DNA of 64,000 nucleotides from Channallabes apus (taxonomy: Eukaryota; Chordata; Actinopteri; Siluriformes; Clariidae), in NCBI GenBank assembly GCA_030522415.1, contig JAMASW010000045.1:50924-114923 (forward strand), written 5' to 3'. This document shows positions 22,969-37,464 of the stretch, in pieces; position 1 is the stretch's first letter; every line of letters starts with the position of its first letter. The notes under the pieces are model-generated. The model was not told the DNA's origin. It was given only the letters and a program-made list of their open reading frames with translations, and did no database searches. The translations under genes were made by a program, and so were the position numbers.

Positions 22969-25902
22969 TAAGTAAAATAATCCACTGCCCCGGGAAGGAC
23001 CCGGAACCAGCGTTGTGCACGGGCCAGCCACTCAGGCCTCATTTTCAGCCTTCTCCATTATGACGGTCGACCAGTGTCGCCTGTTTAGGGTTTAAGAGCT
23101 AAAGACTCCGCTTTTAGCTAAGCTGTTGTAAAGACCCTCCATGAGCCGAGATACCCGCTTAAGGGTTAAAATTAAAATCAGGGCCTGGGGGTTGAGATTC
23201 GGGGTCATTTCTAGTTAAAGTCACGCCATTATACGCAAAGGCTGAAGTGTTTTGAGCCAAGTAAAATTAGAGTAAATGCCTGTTGGCTTTAAGGTCAAAC
23301 ATAGGCACCGAGTAAGGTGAGGGTTTTGGAAAAGGGGTAAGGTTGAAGACATTAAGGGTAACGGTCCCGGGACAGGGTCCAAGGCAAGGAACTTTGGGGA
23401 TAGGATGGGTATGGGGATAGGTTGGGAAGACTCGGTTCCCTGCGGACCTGGAACCTAAAGTTAAAAGTCCGAGGTCAACTAGGTTTACGGTTAATGTTTA
23501 GACTTTAAACATTGTATTTGAAACTAATAGGGTTCTAAGAGTTAGGGTTAAAACTGACGGTTATGTTCTGAGTTTAAGGTTTAGGCGTAGGGTTCAAAAC
23601 TGACGGTTATGTTTTAGGTTTGAAGTTTAGGATTAGGATTCTAAATAAGCAGCTGAAGACACTGACGGTTATATTTTGGGTTCAGGCATGAGAGACGCAC
23701 TAAATCCTTTTTAAGGTTAAAGGTGTGAGCTAAGATTAAGGTACCCTTTAACCCAACGACATCCTAAATTGTGAGACACGTCATCAGTAGTAAACCATAG
23801 AGTCACAGGGTGTTTCGGCCTTTTATTACTAGACACCCTCTTCTATGGCGGCCGGCCGTAGGTCGATCAGTCCTAGGCCCGTGTCTCATAACCAATTGAA
23901 TAAGTAATTCATGTTTATTAATTTATTGATTTAAAAGTTAAATTTTAATAAATGAACCTTTTTAAAGTCCTTTTTATAATACTGGTGTAATTAAAGAATA
24001 TAGAACTAAGGTTTGAATTCATTGAAATTATCCTAATACAACCTGAACCATCATGCAATCACTTCTAAAGTATTATTTGTTTTAAATATTAATGTAAACA
24101 TTAAAGATTTAAATTTACTGAAATTATCCTAATACAGCCTAAACCATCTTACAATTAACCTCTTAAACATATTACACACAGTGAAGACTGGTAGATAACC
24201 ATGACTCACCCTCTCTGCCAGTGGCCCTTTTGTTAACACCGCTAGGTTTCCGGAACCACTTGGGCAGAGTGTTGCACCAGGAAGTGTGTGGAGAGACCGT
24301 CTTATCTCAGTGGATGACCCCGAAATCAGATCAACAACCTTCTGCTGGAATAGCCTCCTGAGGAAAATTCTGTCAGAATGACAGTAAAAATCCCCAGCCA
24401 TGTTAAAGCTTAATGGAAGGCCAATCCAGGTCCTTGATCTGTATATTTTTAACACTGATGGTAGATTTTAAATTTTTATTGTGTTATTCAGTTATTTGTT
24501 ATTTCCATTCAGTGTGTCACAAACATCATGCTGCAAAAAACGGCACGACTCTATCTTTTTCCGTTTAGGAGTTATTTATTAAAATATACTCCAGATTTAA
24601 GTTACCCATGAGGCTCTGGGGCACAGACAATTGTGCAATGCCAATAGGGCAAAAAATTCGAATTAACGGCGGCACGCCCCTAAGGTGAAAATTGGAGATT
24701 TTATAGTTTAAAATATCTAATAAACATCTCTAATTAAATGTTTTAGGCCACAGTTGCAGCCCAAATATTTTATATCAAGGAAGATCACAGTTGCAATCAC
24801 CCTCATTTATCAAATTAGCAATCTTTTATCTGTTTAATAAATAAATAAATGAGATTTTATTTTGATAAAAATATTTTAAGTCAAGGAAGATCACAGTTGC
24901 AATCACCCTCATTTATCAAACTTATCAATCTTTTATCTGTGTAATAAATAAATAAATAAATAAATAAGATTTTGTTTTTATTTTTATTTTGCTAAAAAGT
25001 CTAATAATCTACGACGCAATATACATTAAAATCCCAGATTTCCGATCGCTGCTAAAGTAAGAATATTATGATTTTAAATTAAAATATCTATTAATCGTCT
25101 CTAATTTGCGGTTCGGGCCAAAGTTTCAGCCCAAACATTTTATAACAGAGTGAATTACAGTTGCCATTCACCCTCGTTTCCCTACTAAGCGATGTTTGAC
25201 CTATTTTGTAAATAAATTACATCAAGTATTAAGATTATACAAAGGCCTAATAACCTACGACGCATGTTTAATCACTCGTGCCTGAGCTTTAACGCTCTGA
25301 GTGGGACAGATTGGACCAGCAGACGCCTATTTAGGGGTCCCGGAAGGCCGACGGGGATCAATTAAGGATGCCCCAGGACAGCATTGGGCGACAGGTTGAG
25401 GCATGCAACCAGAGCCTAAGCTAAGACATCGCCTATCGGCTCGGGGTGGACTGAACCTCCGAGGATGGCATGAGATCGCGGGTCATGTTCGGCCTACTCC
25501 TTCTGTCCGAGGGTGGCACGGACCCCTACACTAGATTCGGGCTAATCCCAAATCGTGCTCCAGACGCACGCCCACTGAACCTTGACACCGTATGCGCTTA
25601 CGCCCGAGGTCTAACGTCCCATCATATCTCCCTCGCCGACGCAGTCGAGCCCGTTTGTTCGGCCGCCCTAAACAACGGATCACCCGTGTCTCTCGGTCCA
25701 ATCATTACAGCACGTGCTCGTGAATAAGCAGCGAAACTGTTGTCCCCAGCTAATAGGGTGTCTAGGTGAGTATCTATATTAAAATGATATTACCTTCTAT
25801 ATAGTGAGGTTAACAATTAAGATAATGTTTTAACCTCTACTCACCAGGACATGGAGTTGGCTTCCAACAAGGTAACCGAGGGCGGCACTGGCTGGGTTAG
25901 GG
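22969..25902. repeat. Subtelomeric repeat family B, copy 1 (2,935-bp variant of A)
   Basis: Same organisation as family A, but with fixed differences. Examples are CTGCGGACC for CTGCCGACC, CAGGCATGAG for CAGGTATGAG, an 8-bp longer AT-rich block after TAAGTAATT (near 23907-23945), CATCATGCTGC for CATCATGTTGC, and AAGCGATG for AAGCAATG. These separate the two arrays as subfamilies. It ends in the shared GGCACTGGCTGGGTTAGGG (25884-25902). I see no gene in it. Confidence 0.85.
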
Positions 25903-28837
25903 TAAAGTAAAATAATCCACTGCCCCGGGAAGGACCCGGAACCAGCGTTGTGCACGGGCCAGCCACTCAGGCCTCATTTTCAGCCTTCTCCATTATGACG
26001 GTCGACCAGTGTCGCCTGTTTAGGGTTTAAGAGCTAAAGACTCCGCTTTTAGCTAAGCTGTTGTAAAGACCCTCCATGAGCCGAGATACCCGCTTAAGGG
26101 TTAAAATTAAAATCAGGGCCTGGGGGTTGAGATTCGGGGTCATTTCTAGTTAAAGTCACGCCATTATACGCAAAGGCTGAAGTGTTTTGAGCCAAGTAAA
26201 ATTAGAGTAAATGCCTGTTGGCTTTAAGGTCAAACATAGGCACCGAGTAAGGTGAGGGTTTTGGAAAAGGGGTAAGGTTGAAGACATTAAGGGTAACGGT
26301 CCCGGGACAGGGTCCAAGGCAAGGAACTTTGGGGATAGGATGGGTATGGGGATAGGTTGGGAAGACTCGGTTCCCTGCGGACCTGGAACCTAAAGTTAAA
26401 AGTCCGAGGTCAACTAGGTTTACGGTTAATGTTTAGACTTTAAACATTGTATTTGAAACTAATAGGGTTCTAAGAGTTAGGGTTAAAACTGACGGTTATG
26501 TTCTGAGTTTAAGGTTTAGGCGTAGGGTTCAAAACTGACGGTTATGTTTTAGGTTTGAAGTTTAGGATTAGGATTCTAAATAAGCAGCTGAAGACACTGA
26601 CGGTTATATTTTGGGTTCAGGCATGAGAGACGCACTAAATCCTTTTTAAGGTTAAAGGTGTGAGCTAAGATTAAGGTACCCTTTAACCCAACGACATCCT
26701 AAATTGTGAGACACGTCATCAGTAGTAAACCATAGAGTCACAGGGTGTTTCGGCCTTTTATTACTAGACACCCTCTTCTATGGCGGCCGGCCGTAGGTCG
26801 ATCAGTCCTAGGCCCGTGTCTCATAACCAATTGAATAAGTAATTCATGTTTATTAATTTATTGATTTAAAAGTTAAATTTTAATAAATGAACCTTTTTAA
26901 AGTCCTTTTTATAATACTGGTGTAATTAAAGAATATAGAACTAAGGTTTGAATTCATTGAAATTATCCTAATACAACCTGAACCATCATGCAATCACTTC
27001 TAAAGTATTATTTGTTTTAAATATTAATGTAAACATTAAAGATTTAAATTTACTGAAATTATCCTAATACAGCCTAAACCATCTTACAATTAACCTCTTA
27101 AACATATTACACACAGTGAAGACTGGTAGATAACCATGACTCACCCTCTCTGCCAGTGGCCCTTTTGTTAACACCGCTAGGTTTCCGGAACCACTTGGGC
27201 AGAGTGTTGCACCAGGAAGTGTGTGGAGAGACCGTCTTATCTCAGTGGATGACCCCGAAATCAGATCAACAACCTTCTGCTGGAATAGCCTCCTGAGGAA
27301 AATTCTGTCAGAATGACAGTAAAAATCCCCAGCCATGTTAAAGCTTAATGGAAGGCCAATCCAGGTCCTTGATCTGTATATTTTTAACACTGATGGTAGA
27401 TTTTAAATTTTTATTGTGTTATTCAGTTATTTGTTATTTCCATTCAGTGTGTCACAAACATCATGCTGCAAAAAACGGCACGACTCTATCTTTTTCCGTT
27501 TAGGAGTTATTTATTAAAATATACTCCAGATTTAAGTTACCCATGAGGCTCTGGGGCACAGACAATTGTGCAATGCCAATAGGGCAAAAAATTCGAATTA
27601 ACGGCGGCACGCCCCTAAGGTGAAAATTGGAGATTTTATAGTTTAAAATATCTAATAAACATCTCTAATTAAATGTTTTAGGCCACAGTTGCAGCCCAAA
27701 TATTTTATATCAAGGAAGATCACAGTTGCAATCACCCTCATTTATCAAATTAGCAATCTTTTATCTGTTTAATAAATAAATAAATGAGATTTTATTTTGA
27801 TAAAAATATTTTAAGTCAAGGAAGATCACAGTTGCAATCACCCTCATTTATCAAACTTATCAATCTTTTATCTGTGTAATAAATAAATAAATAAATAAAT
27901 AAGATTTTGTTTTTATTTTTATTTTGCTAAAAAGTCTAATAATCTACGACGCAATATACATTAAAATCCCAGATTTCCGATCGCTGCTAAAGTAAGAATA
28001 TTATGATTTTAAATTAAAATATCTATTAATCGTCTCTAATTTGCGGTTCGGGCCAAAGTTTCAGCCCAAACATTTTATAACAGAGTGAATTACAGTTGCC
28101 ATTCACCCTCGTTTCCCTACTAAGCGATGTTTGACCTATTTTGTAAATAAATTACATCAAGTATTAAGATTATACAAAGGCCTAATAACCTACGACGCAT
28201 GTTTAATCACTCGTGCCTGAGCTTTAACGCTCTGAGTGGGACAGATTGGACCAGCAGACGCCTATTTAGGGGTCCCGGAAGGCCGACGGGGATCAATTAA
28301 GGATGCCCCAGGACAGCATTGGGCGACAGGTTGAGGCATGCAACCAGAGCCTAAGCTAAGACATCGCCTATCGGCTCGGGGTGGACTGAACCTCCGAGGA
28401 TGGCATGAGATCGCGGGTCATGTTCGGCCTACTCCTTCTGTCCGAGGGTGGCACGGACCCCTACACTAGATTCGGGCTAATCCCAAATCGTGCTCCAGAC
28501 GCACGCCCACTGAACCTTGACACCGTATGCGCTTACGCCCGAGGTCTAACGTCCCATCATATCTCCCTCGCCGACGCAGTCGAGCCCGTTTGTTCGGCCG
28601 CCCTAAACAACGGATCACCCGTGTCTCTCGGTCCAATCATTACAGCACGTGCTCGTGAATAAGCAGCGAAACTGTTGTCCCCAGCTAATAGGGTGTCTAG
28701 GTGAGTATCTATATTAAAATGATATTACCTTCTATATAGTGAGGTTAACAATTAAGATAATGTTTTAACCTCTACTCACCAGGACATGGAGTTGGCTTCC
28801 AACAAGGTAACCGAGGGCGGCACTGGCTGGGTTAGGG
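25903..28837. repeat. Family B, copy 2
   Basis: 2,935-bp unit with all B-type markers. I see no differences from copy 1 apart from the array-start junction. Confidence 0.85.
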
Positions 28838-31772
28838 TAAAGTAAAATAATCCACTGCCCCGGGAAGGACCCGGAACCAGCGTTGTGCACGGGCCAGCCA
28901 CTCAGGCCTCATTTTCAGCCTTCTCCATTATGACGGTCGACCAGTGTCGCCTGTTTAGGGTTTAAGAGCTAAAGACTCCGCTTTTAGCTAAGCTGTTGTA
29001 AAGACCCTCCATGAGCCGAGATACCCGCTTAAGGGTTAAAATTAAAATCAGGGCCTGGGGGTTGAGATTCGGGGTCATTTCTAGTTAAAGTCACGCCATT
29101 ATACGCAAAGGCTGAAGTGTTTTGAGCCAAGTAAAATTAGAGTAAATGCCTGTTGGCTTTAAGGTCAAACATAGGCACCGAGTAAGGTGAGGGTTTTGGA
29201 AAAGGGGTAAGGTTGAAGACATTAAGGGTAACGGTCCCGGGACAGGGTCCAAGGCAAGGAACTTTGGGGATAGGATGGGTATGGGGATAGGTTGGGAAGA
29301 CTCGGTTCCCTGCGGACCTGGAACCTAAAGTTAAAAGTCCGAGGTCAACTAGGTTTACGGTTAATGTTTAGACTTTAAACATTGTATTTGAAACTAATAG
29401 GGTTCTAAGAGTTAGGGTTAAAACTGACGGTTATGTTCTGAGTTTAAGGTTTAGGCGTAGGGTTCAAAACTGACGGTTATGTTTTAGGTTTGAAGTTTAG
29501 GATTAGGATTCTAAATAAGCAGCTGAAGACACTGACGGTTATATTTTGGGTTCAGGCATGAGAGACGCACTAAATCCTTTTTAAGGTTAAAGGTGTGAGC
29601 TAAGATTAAGGTACCCTTTAACCCAACGACATCCTAAATTGTGAGACACGTCATCAGTAGTAAACCATAGAGTCACAGGGTGTTTCGGCCTTTTATTACT
29701 AGACACCCTCTTCTATGGCGGCCGGCCGTAGGTCGATCAGTCCTAGGCCCGTGTCTCATAACCAATTGAATAAGTAATTCATGTTTATTAATTTATTGAT
29801 TTAAAAGTTAAATTTTAATAAATGAACCTTTTTAAAGTCCTTTTTATAATACTGGTGTAATTAAAGAATATAGAACTAAGGTTTGAATTCATTGAAATTA
29901 TCCTAATACAACCTGAACCATCATGCAATCACTTCTAAAGTATTATTTGTTTTAAATATTAATGTAAACATTAAAGATTTAAATTTACTGAAATTATCCT
30001 AATACAGCCTAAACCATCTTACAATTAACCTCTTAAACATATTACACACAGTGAAGACTGGTAGATAACCATGACTCACCCTCTCTGCCAGTGGCCCTTT
30101 TGTTAACACCGCTAGGTTTCCGGAACCACTTGGGCAGAGTGTTGCACCAGGAAGTGTGTGGAGAGACCGTCTTATCTCAGTGGATGACCCCGAAATCAGA
30201 TCAACAACCTTCTGCTGGAATAGCCTCCTGAGGAAAATTCTGTCAGAATGACAGTAAAAATCCCCAGCCATGTTAAAGCTTAATGGAAGGCCAATCCAGG
30301 TCCTTGATCTGTATATTTTTAACACTGATGGTAGATTTTAAATTTTTATTGTGTTATTCAGTTATTTGTTATTTCCATTCAGTGTGTCACAAACATCATG
30401 CTGCAAAAAACGGCACGACTCTATCTTTTTCCGTTTAGGAGTTATTTATTAAAATATACTCCAGATTTAAGTTACCCATGAGGCTCTGGGGCACAGACAA
30501 TTGTGCAATGCCAATAGGGCAAAAAATTCGAATTAACGGCGGCACGCCCCTAAGGTGAAAATTGGAGATTTTATAGTTTAAAATATCTAATAAACATCTC
30601 TAATTAAATGTTTTAGGCCACAGTTGCAGCCCAAATATTTTATATCAAGGAAGATCACAGTTGCAATCACCCTCATTTATCAAATTAGCAATCTTTTATC
30701 TGTTTAATAAATAAATAAATGAGATTTTATTTTGATAAAAATATTTTAAGTCAAGGAAGATCACAGTTGCAATCACCCTCATTTATCAAACTTATCAATC
30801 TTTTATCTGTGTAATAAATAAATAAATAAATAAATAAGATTTTGTTTTTATTTTTATTTTGCTAAAAAGTCTAATAATCTACGACGCAATATACATTAAA
30901 ATCCCAGATTTCCGATCGCTGCTAAAGTAAGAATATTATGATTTTAAATTAAAATATCTATTAATCGTCTCTAATTTGCGGTTCGGGCCAAAGTTTCAGC
31001 CCAAACATTTTATAACAGAGTGAATTACAGTTGCCATTCACCCTCGTTTCCCTACTAAGCGATGTTTGACCTATTTTGTAAATAAATTACATCAAGTATT
31101 AAGATTATACAAAGGCCTAATAACCTACGACGCATGTTTAATCACTCGTGCCTGAGCTTTAACGCTCTGAGTGGGACAGATTGGACCAGCAGACGCCTAT
31201 TTAGGGGTCCCGGAAGGCCGACGGGGATCAATTAAGGATGCCCCAGGACAGCATTGGGCGACAGGTTGAGGCATGCAACCAGAGCCTAAGCTAAGACATC
31301 GCCTATCGGCTCGGGGTGGACTGAACCTCCGAGGATGGCATGAGATCGCGGGTCATGTTCGGCCTACTCCTTCTGTCCGAGGGTGGCACGGACCCCTACA
31401 CTAGATTCGGGCTAATCCCAAATCGTGCTCCAGACGCACGCCCACTGAACCTTGACACCGTATGCGCTTACGCCCGAGGTCTAACGTCCCATCATATCTC
31501 CCTCGCCGACGCAGTCGAGCCCGTTTGTTCGGCCGCCCTAAACAACGGATCACCCGTGTCTCTCGGTCCAATCATTACAGCACGTGCTCGTGAATAAGCA
31601 GCGAAACTGTTGTCCCCAGCTAATAGGGTGTCTAGGTGAGTATCTATATTAAAATGATATTACCTTCTATATAGTGAGGTTAACAATTAAGATAATGTTT
31701 TAACCTCTACTCACCAGGACATGGAGTTGGCTTCCAACAAGGTAACCGAGGGCGGCACTGGCTGGGTTAGGG
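28838..31772. repeat. Family B, copy 3
   Basis: 2,935-bp unit with all B-type markers. The terminal motif lies at 31754-31772. Confidence 0.85.
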
Positions 31773-34707
31773 TAAAGTAAAATAATCCACTGCCCCGGGA
31801 AGGACCCGGAACCAGCGTTGTGCACGGGCCAGCCACTCAGGCCTCATTTTCAGCCTTCTCCATTATGACGGTCGACCAGTGTCGCCTGTTTAGGGTTTAA
31901 GAGCTAAAGACTCCGCTTTTAGCTAAGCTGTTGTAAAGACCCTCCATGAGCCGAGATACCCGCTTAAGGGTTAAAATTAAAATCAGGGCCTGGGGGTTGA
32001 GATTCGGGGTCATTTCTAGTTAAAGTCACGCCATTATACGCAAAGGCTGAAGTGTTTTGAGCCAAGTAAAATTAGAGTAAATGCCTGTTGGCTTTAAGGT
32101 CAAACATAGGCACCGAGTAAGGTGAGGGTTTTGGAAAAGGGGTAAGGTTGAAGACATTAAGGGTAACGGTCCCGGGACAGGGTCCAAGGCAAGGAACTTT
32201 GGGGATAGGATGGGTATGGGGATAGGTTGGGAAGACTCGGTTCCCTGCGGACCTGGAACCTAAAGTTAAAAGTCCGAGGTCAACTAGGTTTACGGTTAAT
32301 GTTTAGACTTTAAACATTGTATTTGAAACTAATAGGGTTCTAAGAGTTAGGGTTAAAACTGACGGTTATGTTCTGAGTTTAAGGTTTAGGCGTAGGGTTC
32401 AAAACTGACGGTTATGTTTTAGGTTTGAAGTTTAGGATTAGGATTCTAAATAAGCAGCTGAAGACACTGACGGTTATATTTTGGGTTCAGGCATGAGAGA
32501 CGCACTAAATCCTTTTTAAGGTTAAAGGTGTGAGCTAAGATTAAGGTACCCTTTAACCCAACGACATCCTAAATTGTGAGACACGTCATCAGTAGTAAAC
32601 CATAGAGTCACAGGGTGTTTCGGCCTTTTATTACTAGACACCCTCTTCTATGGCGGCCGGCCGTAGGTCGATCAGTCCTAGGCCCGTGTCTCATAACCAA
32701 TTGAATAAGTAATTCATGTTTATTAATTTATTGATTTAAAAGTTAAATTTTAATAAATGAACCTTTTTAAAGTCCTTTTTATAATACTGGTGTAATTAAA
32801 GAATATAGAACTAAGGTTTGAATTCATTGAAATTATCCTAATACAACCTGAACCATCATGCAATCACTTCTAAAGTATTATTTGTTTTAAATATTAATGT
32901 AAACATTAAAGATTTAAATTTACTGAAATTATCCTAATACAGCCTAAACCATCTTACAATTAACCTCTTAAACATATTACACACAGTGAAGACTGGTAGA
33001 TAACCATGACTCACCCTCTCTGCCAGTGGCCCTTTTGTTAACACCGCTAGGTTTCCGGAACCACTTGGGCAGAGTGTTGCACCAGGAAGTGTGTGGAGAG
33101 ACCGTCTTATCTCAGTGGATGACCCCGAAATCAGATCAACAACCTTCTGCTGGAATAGCCTCCTGAGGAAAATTCTGTCAGAATGACAGTAAAAATCCCC
33201 AGCCATGTTAAAGCTTAATGGAAGGCCAATCCAGGTCCTTGATCTGTATATTTTTAACACTGATGGTAGATTTTAAATTTTTATTGTGTTATTCAGTTAT
33301 TTGTTATTTCCATTCAGTGTGTCACAAACATCATGCTGCAAAAAACGGCACGACTCTATCTTTTTCCGTTTAGGAGTTATTTATTAAAATATACTCCAGA
33401 TTTAAGTTACCCATGAGGCTCTGGGGCACAGACAATTGTGCAATGCCAATAGGGCAAAAAATTCGAATTAACGGCGGCACGCCCCTAAGGTGAAAATTGG
33501 AGATTTTATAGTTTAAAATATCTAATAAACATCTCTAATTAAATGTTTTAGGCCACAGTTGCAGCCCAAATATTTTATATCAAGGAAGATCACAGTTGCA
33601 ATCACCCTCATTTATCAAATTAGCAATCTTTTATCTGTTTAATAAATAAATAAATGAGATTTTATTTTGATAAAAATATTTTAAGTCAAGGAAGATCACA
33701 GTTGCAATCACCCTCATTTATCAAACTTATCAATCTTTTATCTGTGTAATAAATAAATAAATAAATAAATAAGATTTTGTTTTTATTTTTATTTTGCTAA
33801 AAAGTCTAATAATCTACGACGCAATATACATTAAAATCCCAGATTTCCGATCGCTGCTAAAGTAAGAATATTATGATTTTAAATTAAAATATCTATTAAT
33901 CGTCTCTAATTTGCGGTTCGGGCCAAAGTTTCAGCCCAAACATTTTATAACAGAGTGAATTACAGTTGCCATTCACCCTCGTTTCCCTACTAAGCGATGT
34001 TTGACCTATTTTGTAAATAAATTACATCAAGTATTAAGATTATACAAAGGCCTAATAACCTACGACGCATGTTTAATCACTCGTGCCTGAGCTTTAACGC
34101 TCTGAGTGGGACAGATTGGACCAGCAGACGCCTATTTAGGGGTCCCGGAAGGCCGACGGGGATCAATTAAGGATGCCCCAGGACAGCATTGGGCGACAGG
34201 TTGAGGCATGCAACCAGAGCCTAAGCTAAGACATCGCCTATCGGCTCGGGGTGGACTGAACCTCCGAGGATGGCATGAGATCGCGGGTCATGTTCGGCCT
34301 ACTCCTTCTGTCCGAGGGTGGCACGGACCCCTACACTAGATTCGGGCTAATCCCAAATCGTGCTCCAGACGCACGCCCACTGAACCTTGACACCGTATGC
34401 GCTTACGCCCGAGGTCTAACGTCCCATCATATCTCCCTCGCCGACGCAGTCGAGCCCGTTTGTTCGGCCGCCCTAAACAACGGATCACCCGTGTCTCTCG
34501 GTCCAATCATTACAGCACGTGCTCGTGAATAAGCAGCGAAACTGTTGTCCCCAGCTAATAGGGTGTCTAGGTGAGTATCTATATTAAAATGATATTACCT
34601 TCTATATAGTGAGGTTAACAATTAAGATAATGTTTTAACCTCTACTCACCAGGACATGGAGTTGGCTTCCAACAAGGTAACCGAGGGCGGCACTGGCTGG
34701 GTTAGGG
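31773..34707. repeat. Family B, copy 4
   Basis: Last complete B unit. The terminal motif lies at 34689-34707. Confidence 0.85.
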
Positions 34708-37091
34708 TAAAGTAAAATAATCCACTGCCCCGGGAAGGACCCGGAACCAGCGTTGTGCACGGGCCAGCCACTCAGGCCTCATTTTCAGCCTTCTCCATTA
34801 TGACGGTCGACCAGTGTCGCCTGTTTAGGGTTTAAGAGCTAAAGACTCCGCTTTTAGCTAAGCTGTTGTAAAGACCCTCCATGAGCCGAGATACCCGCTT
34901 AAGGGTTAAAATTAAAATCAGGGCCTGGGGGTTGAGATTCGGGGTCATTTCTAGTTAAAGTCACGCCATTATACGCAAAGGCTGAAGTGTTTTGAGCCAA
35001 GTAAAATTAGAGTAAATGCCTGTTGGCTTTAAGGTCAAACATAGGCACCGAGTAAGGTGAGGGTTTTGGAAAAGGGGTAAGGTTGAAGACATTAAGGGTA
35101 ACGGTCCCGGGACAGGGTCCAAGGCAAGGAACTTTGGGGATAGGATGGGTATGGGGATAGGTTGGGAAGACTCGGTTCCCTGCGGACCTGGAACCTAAAG
35201 TTAAAAGTCCGAGGTCAACTAGGTTTACGGTTAATGTTTAGACTTTAAACATTGTATTTGAAACTAATAGGGTTCTAAGAGTTAGGGTTAAAACTGACGG
35301 TTATGTTCTGAGTTTAAGGTTTAGGCGTAGGGTTCAAAACTGACGGTTATGTTTTAGGTTTGAAGTTTAGGATTAGGATTCTAAATAAGCAGCTGAAGAC
35401 ACTGACGGTTATATTTTGGGTTCAGGCATGAGAGACGCACTAAATCCTTTTTAAGGTTAAAGGTGTGAGCTAAGATTAAGGTACCCTTTAACCCAACGAC
35501 ATCCTAAATTGTGAGACACGTCATCAGTAGTAAACCATAGAGTCACAGGGTGTTTCGGCCTTTTATTACTAGACACCCTCTTCTATGGCGGCCGGCCGTA
35601 GGTCGATCAGTCCTAGGCCCGTGTCTCATAACCAATTGAATAAGTAATTCATGTTTATTAATTTATTGATTTAAAAGTTAAATTTTAATAAATGAACCTT
35701 TTTAAAGTCCTTTTTATAATACTGGTGTAATTAAAGAATATAGAACTAAGGTTTGAATTCATTGAAATTATCCTAATACAACCTGAACCATCATGCAATC
35801 ACTTCTAAAGTATTATTTGTTTTAAATATTAATGTAAACATTAAAGATTTAAATTTACTGAAATTATCCTAATACAGCCTAAACCATCTTACAATTAACC
35901 TCTTAAACATATTACACACAGTGAAGACTGGTAGATAACCATGACTCACCCTCTCTGCCAGTGGCCCTTTTGTTAACACCGCTAGGTTTCCGGAACCACT
36001 TGGGCAGAGTGTTGCACCAGGAAGTGTGTGGAGAGACCGTCTTATCTCAGTGGATGACCCCGAAATCAGATCAACAACCTTCTGCTGGAATAGCCTCCTG
36101 AGGAAAATTCTGTCAGAATGACAGTAAAAATCCCCAGCCATGTTAAAGCTTAATGGAAGGCCAATCCAGGTCCTTGATCTGTATATTTTTAACACTGATG
36201 GTAGATTTTAAATTTTTATTGTGTTATTCAGTTATTTGTTATTTCCATTCAGTGTGTCACAAACATCATGTTGCAAAAAACGGCACGACTCTATCTTTTT
36301 CCGTTTAGGAGTTATTTATTAAAATATACTCCAGATTTAAATTACCCATGAGGCTCTGGGGCACAGACAATTGTGCAATGCCAATAGGGTAAAAAATTCG
36401 AATTAACGGCGGCACGCCCCTAAGGTGAAAATTGGAGATTTTATAGTTTAAAATATCTAATAAACATCTCTAATTAAATGTTTTAGGCCACAGTTGCAGC
36501 CCAAATATTTTATATCAAGGAAGATCACAGTTGCAATCACCCTCATTTATCAAATTAGCAATCTTTTATCTGTTTAATAAATAAATAAATGAGATTTTAT
36601 TTTGATAAAAATATTTTAAGTCAAGGAAGATCACAGTTGCAATCACCCTCATTTATCAAACTTATCAACCTTTTATCTGTGTAATAAATAAATAAATAAA
36701 TAAATAAGATTTTGTTTTTATTTTTATTTTGCTAAAAAGTCTAATAATCTACGACGCAATATACATTAAAATCCCAGATTTCCGATCGCTGCTAAAGTAA
36801 GAATATTATGATTTTAAATTAAAATATCTATTAATCGTCTCTAATTTGCGGTTCGGGCCAAAGTTTCAGCCCAAACATTTTATAACAGAGTGAATTACAG
36901 TTGCCATTCACCCTCGTTTCCCTACTAAGCAATGTTTGACCTATTTTGTAAATAAATTACATCAAGTATTAAGATTATACAAAGGCCTAATAACCTACGA
37001 CGCATGTTTAATCACTCGTGCCTGAGCTTTAACGCTCTGAGTGGGACAGATTGGACCAGCAGACGCCTATTTAGGGGTCCCGGAAGGCCGA
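34708..37091. repeat. Family B/A chimeric copy 5, truncated on the tip side
   Basis: Left of about 35765 every diagnostic site is B-type (CGGACC, CAGGCATG, TAATTCATG, GAATTCATTG). From 36270 onward every site is A-type (CATCATGTTGC, TTAAATTACCC, AGGGTAAAAAATTCG, TTATCAACC, AAGCAATG). The unit therefore switches subfamily between 35765 and 36270. It is cut about 551 bp short of its end, at GGAAGGCCGA, and continues as GGGTTAGGG. Confidence 0.88.
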
Positions 37092-37151
37092 GGGTTAGGG
37101 TTAGGGTTAGGGTTAGGGTTAGGGTTAGGGTTAGGGTTAGGGTTAGGGTTA
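37092..37151 (+). repeat. Interstitial telomeric repeat 5
   Basis: Ten TTAGGG units without variants, between truncated chimeric copy 5 and the 3' end of the first complete PLE. Confidence 0.95.
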
Positions 37152-37464
37152 GGTTAGGGGAAATAGCCGCGAAGCCGGGCCATGCCCGCTCCCACGCCGG
37201 AAATAAAAGGTAAGGGTTTGAAATAGGGGTAGGTAAAATTAGGGTTGGGTAAGTTAGGGTTAAGATTAGGGCTAGGAAAGAATAGGGTTAGAAAGCATAG
37301 AGTGGGGAAAGGTTATGATTAGGGTTAGGTAAGATTGGGGATAGATTAGGGTAGGGGCTAGAAAGCGCAGAGTGGGCAATCTCCAGCGTCCACGTTATGC
37401 ACTGGCCTACCTCACTGTCACCAAGCACCGACATGCCCGCCACTGGTTCTCCTGAACATGAGCC
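37152..37464 (-). promoter_or_regulatory. PLE 3' UTR with telomere-complementary tract, copy 1
   Basis: On the + strand this region is packed with degenerate telomere-like units (TAGGGTTAG, GGGTAAG, GATTAGGG) and has at least five exact TTAGGG outside the junction itself. The element RNA is therefore rich in CCCUAA-type sequence and could anneal to a G-strand overhang. The part next to ORF2 holds ACGTTATGCAC (37392-37402), a motif also found in families D, A and C. It repeats at 42628-42940 and 48104-48416. Confidence 0.6.

Noticed and set aside
37004..37213. 69-codon + strand ORF with a Val-Arg repeat
   Set aside because: The repeat is a translation of TTAGGG units; the ORF crosses the junction between repeat B5, the ITS and the PLE.
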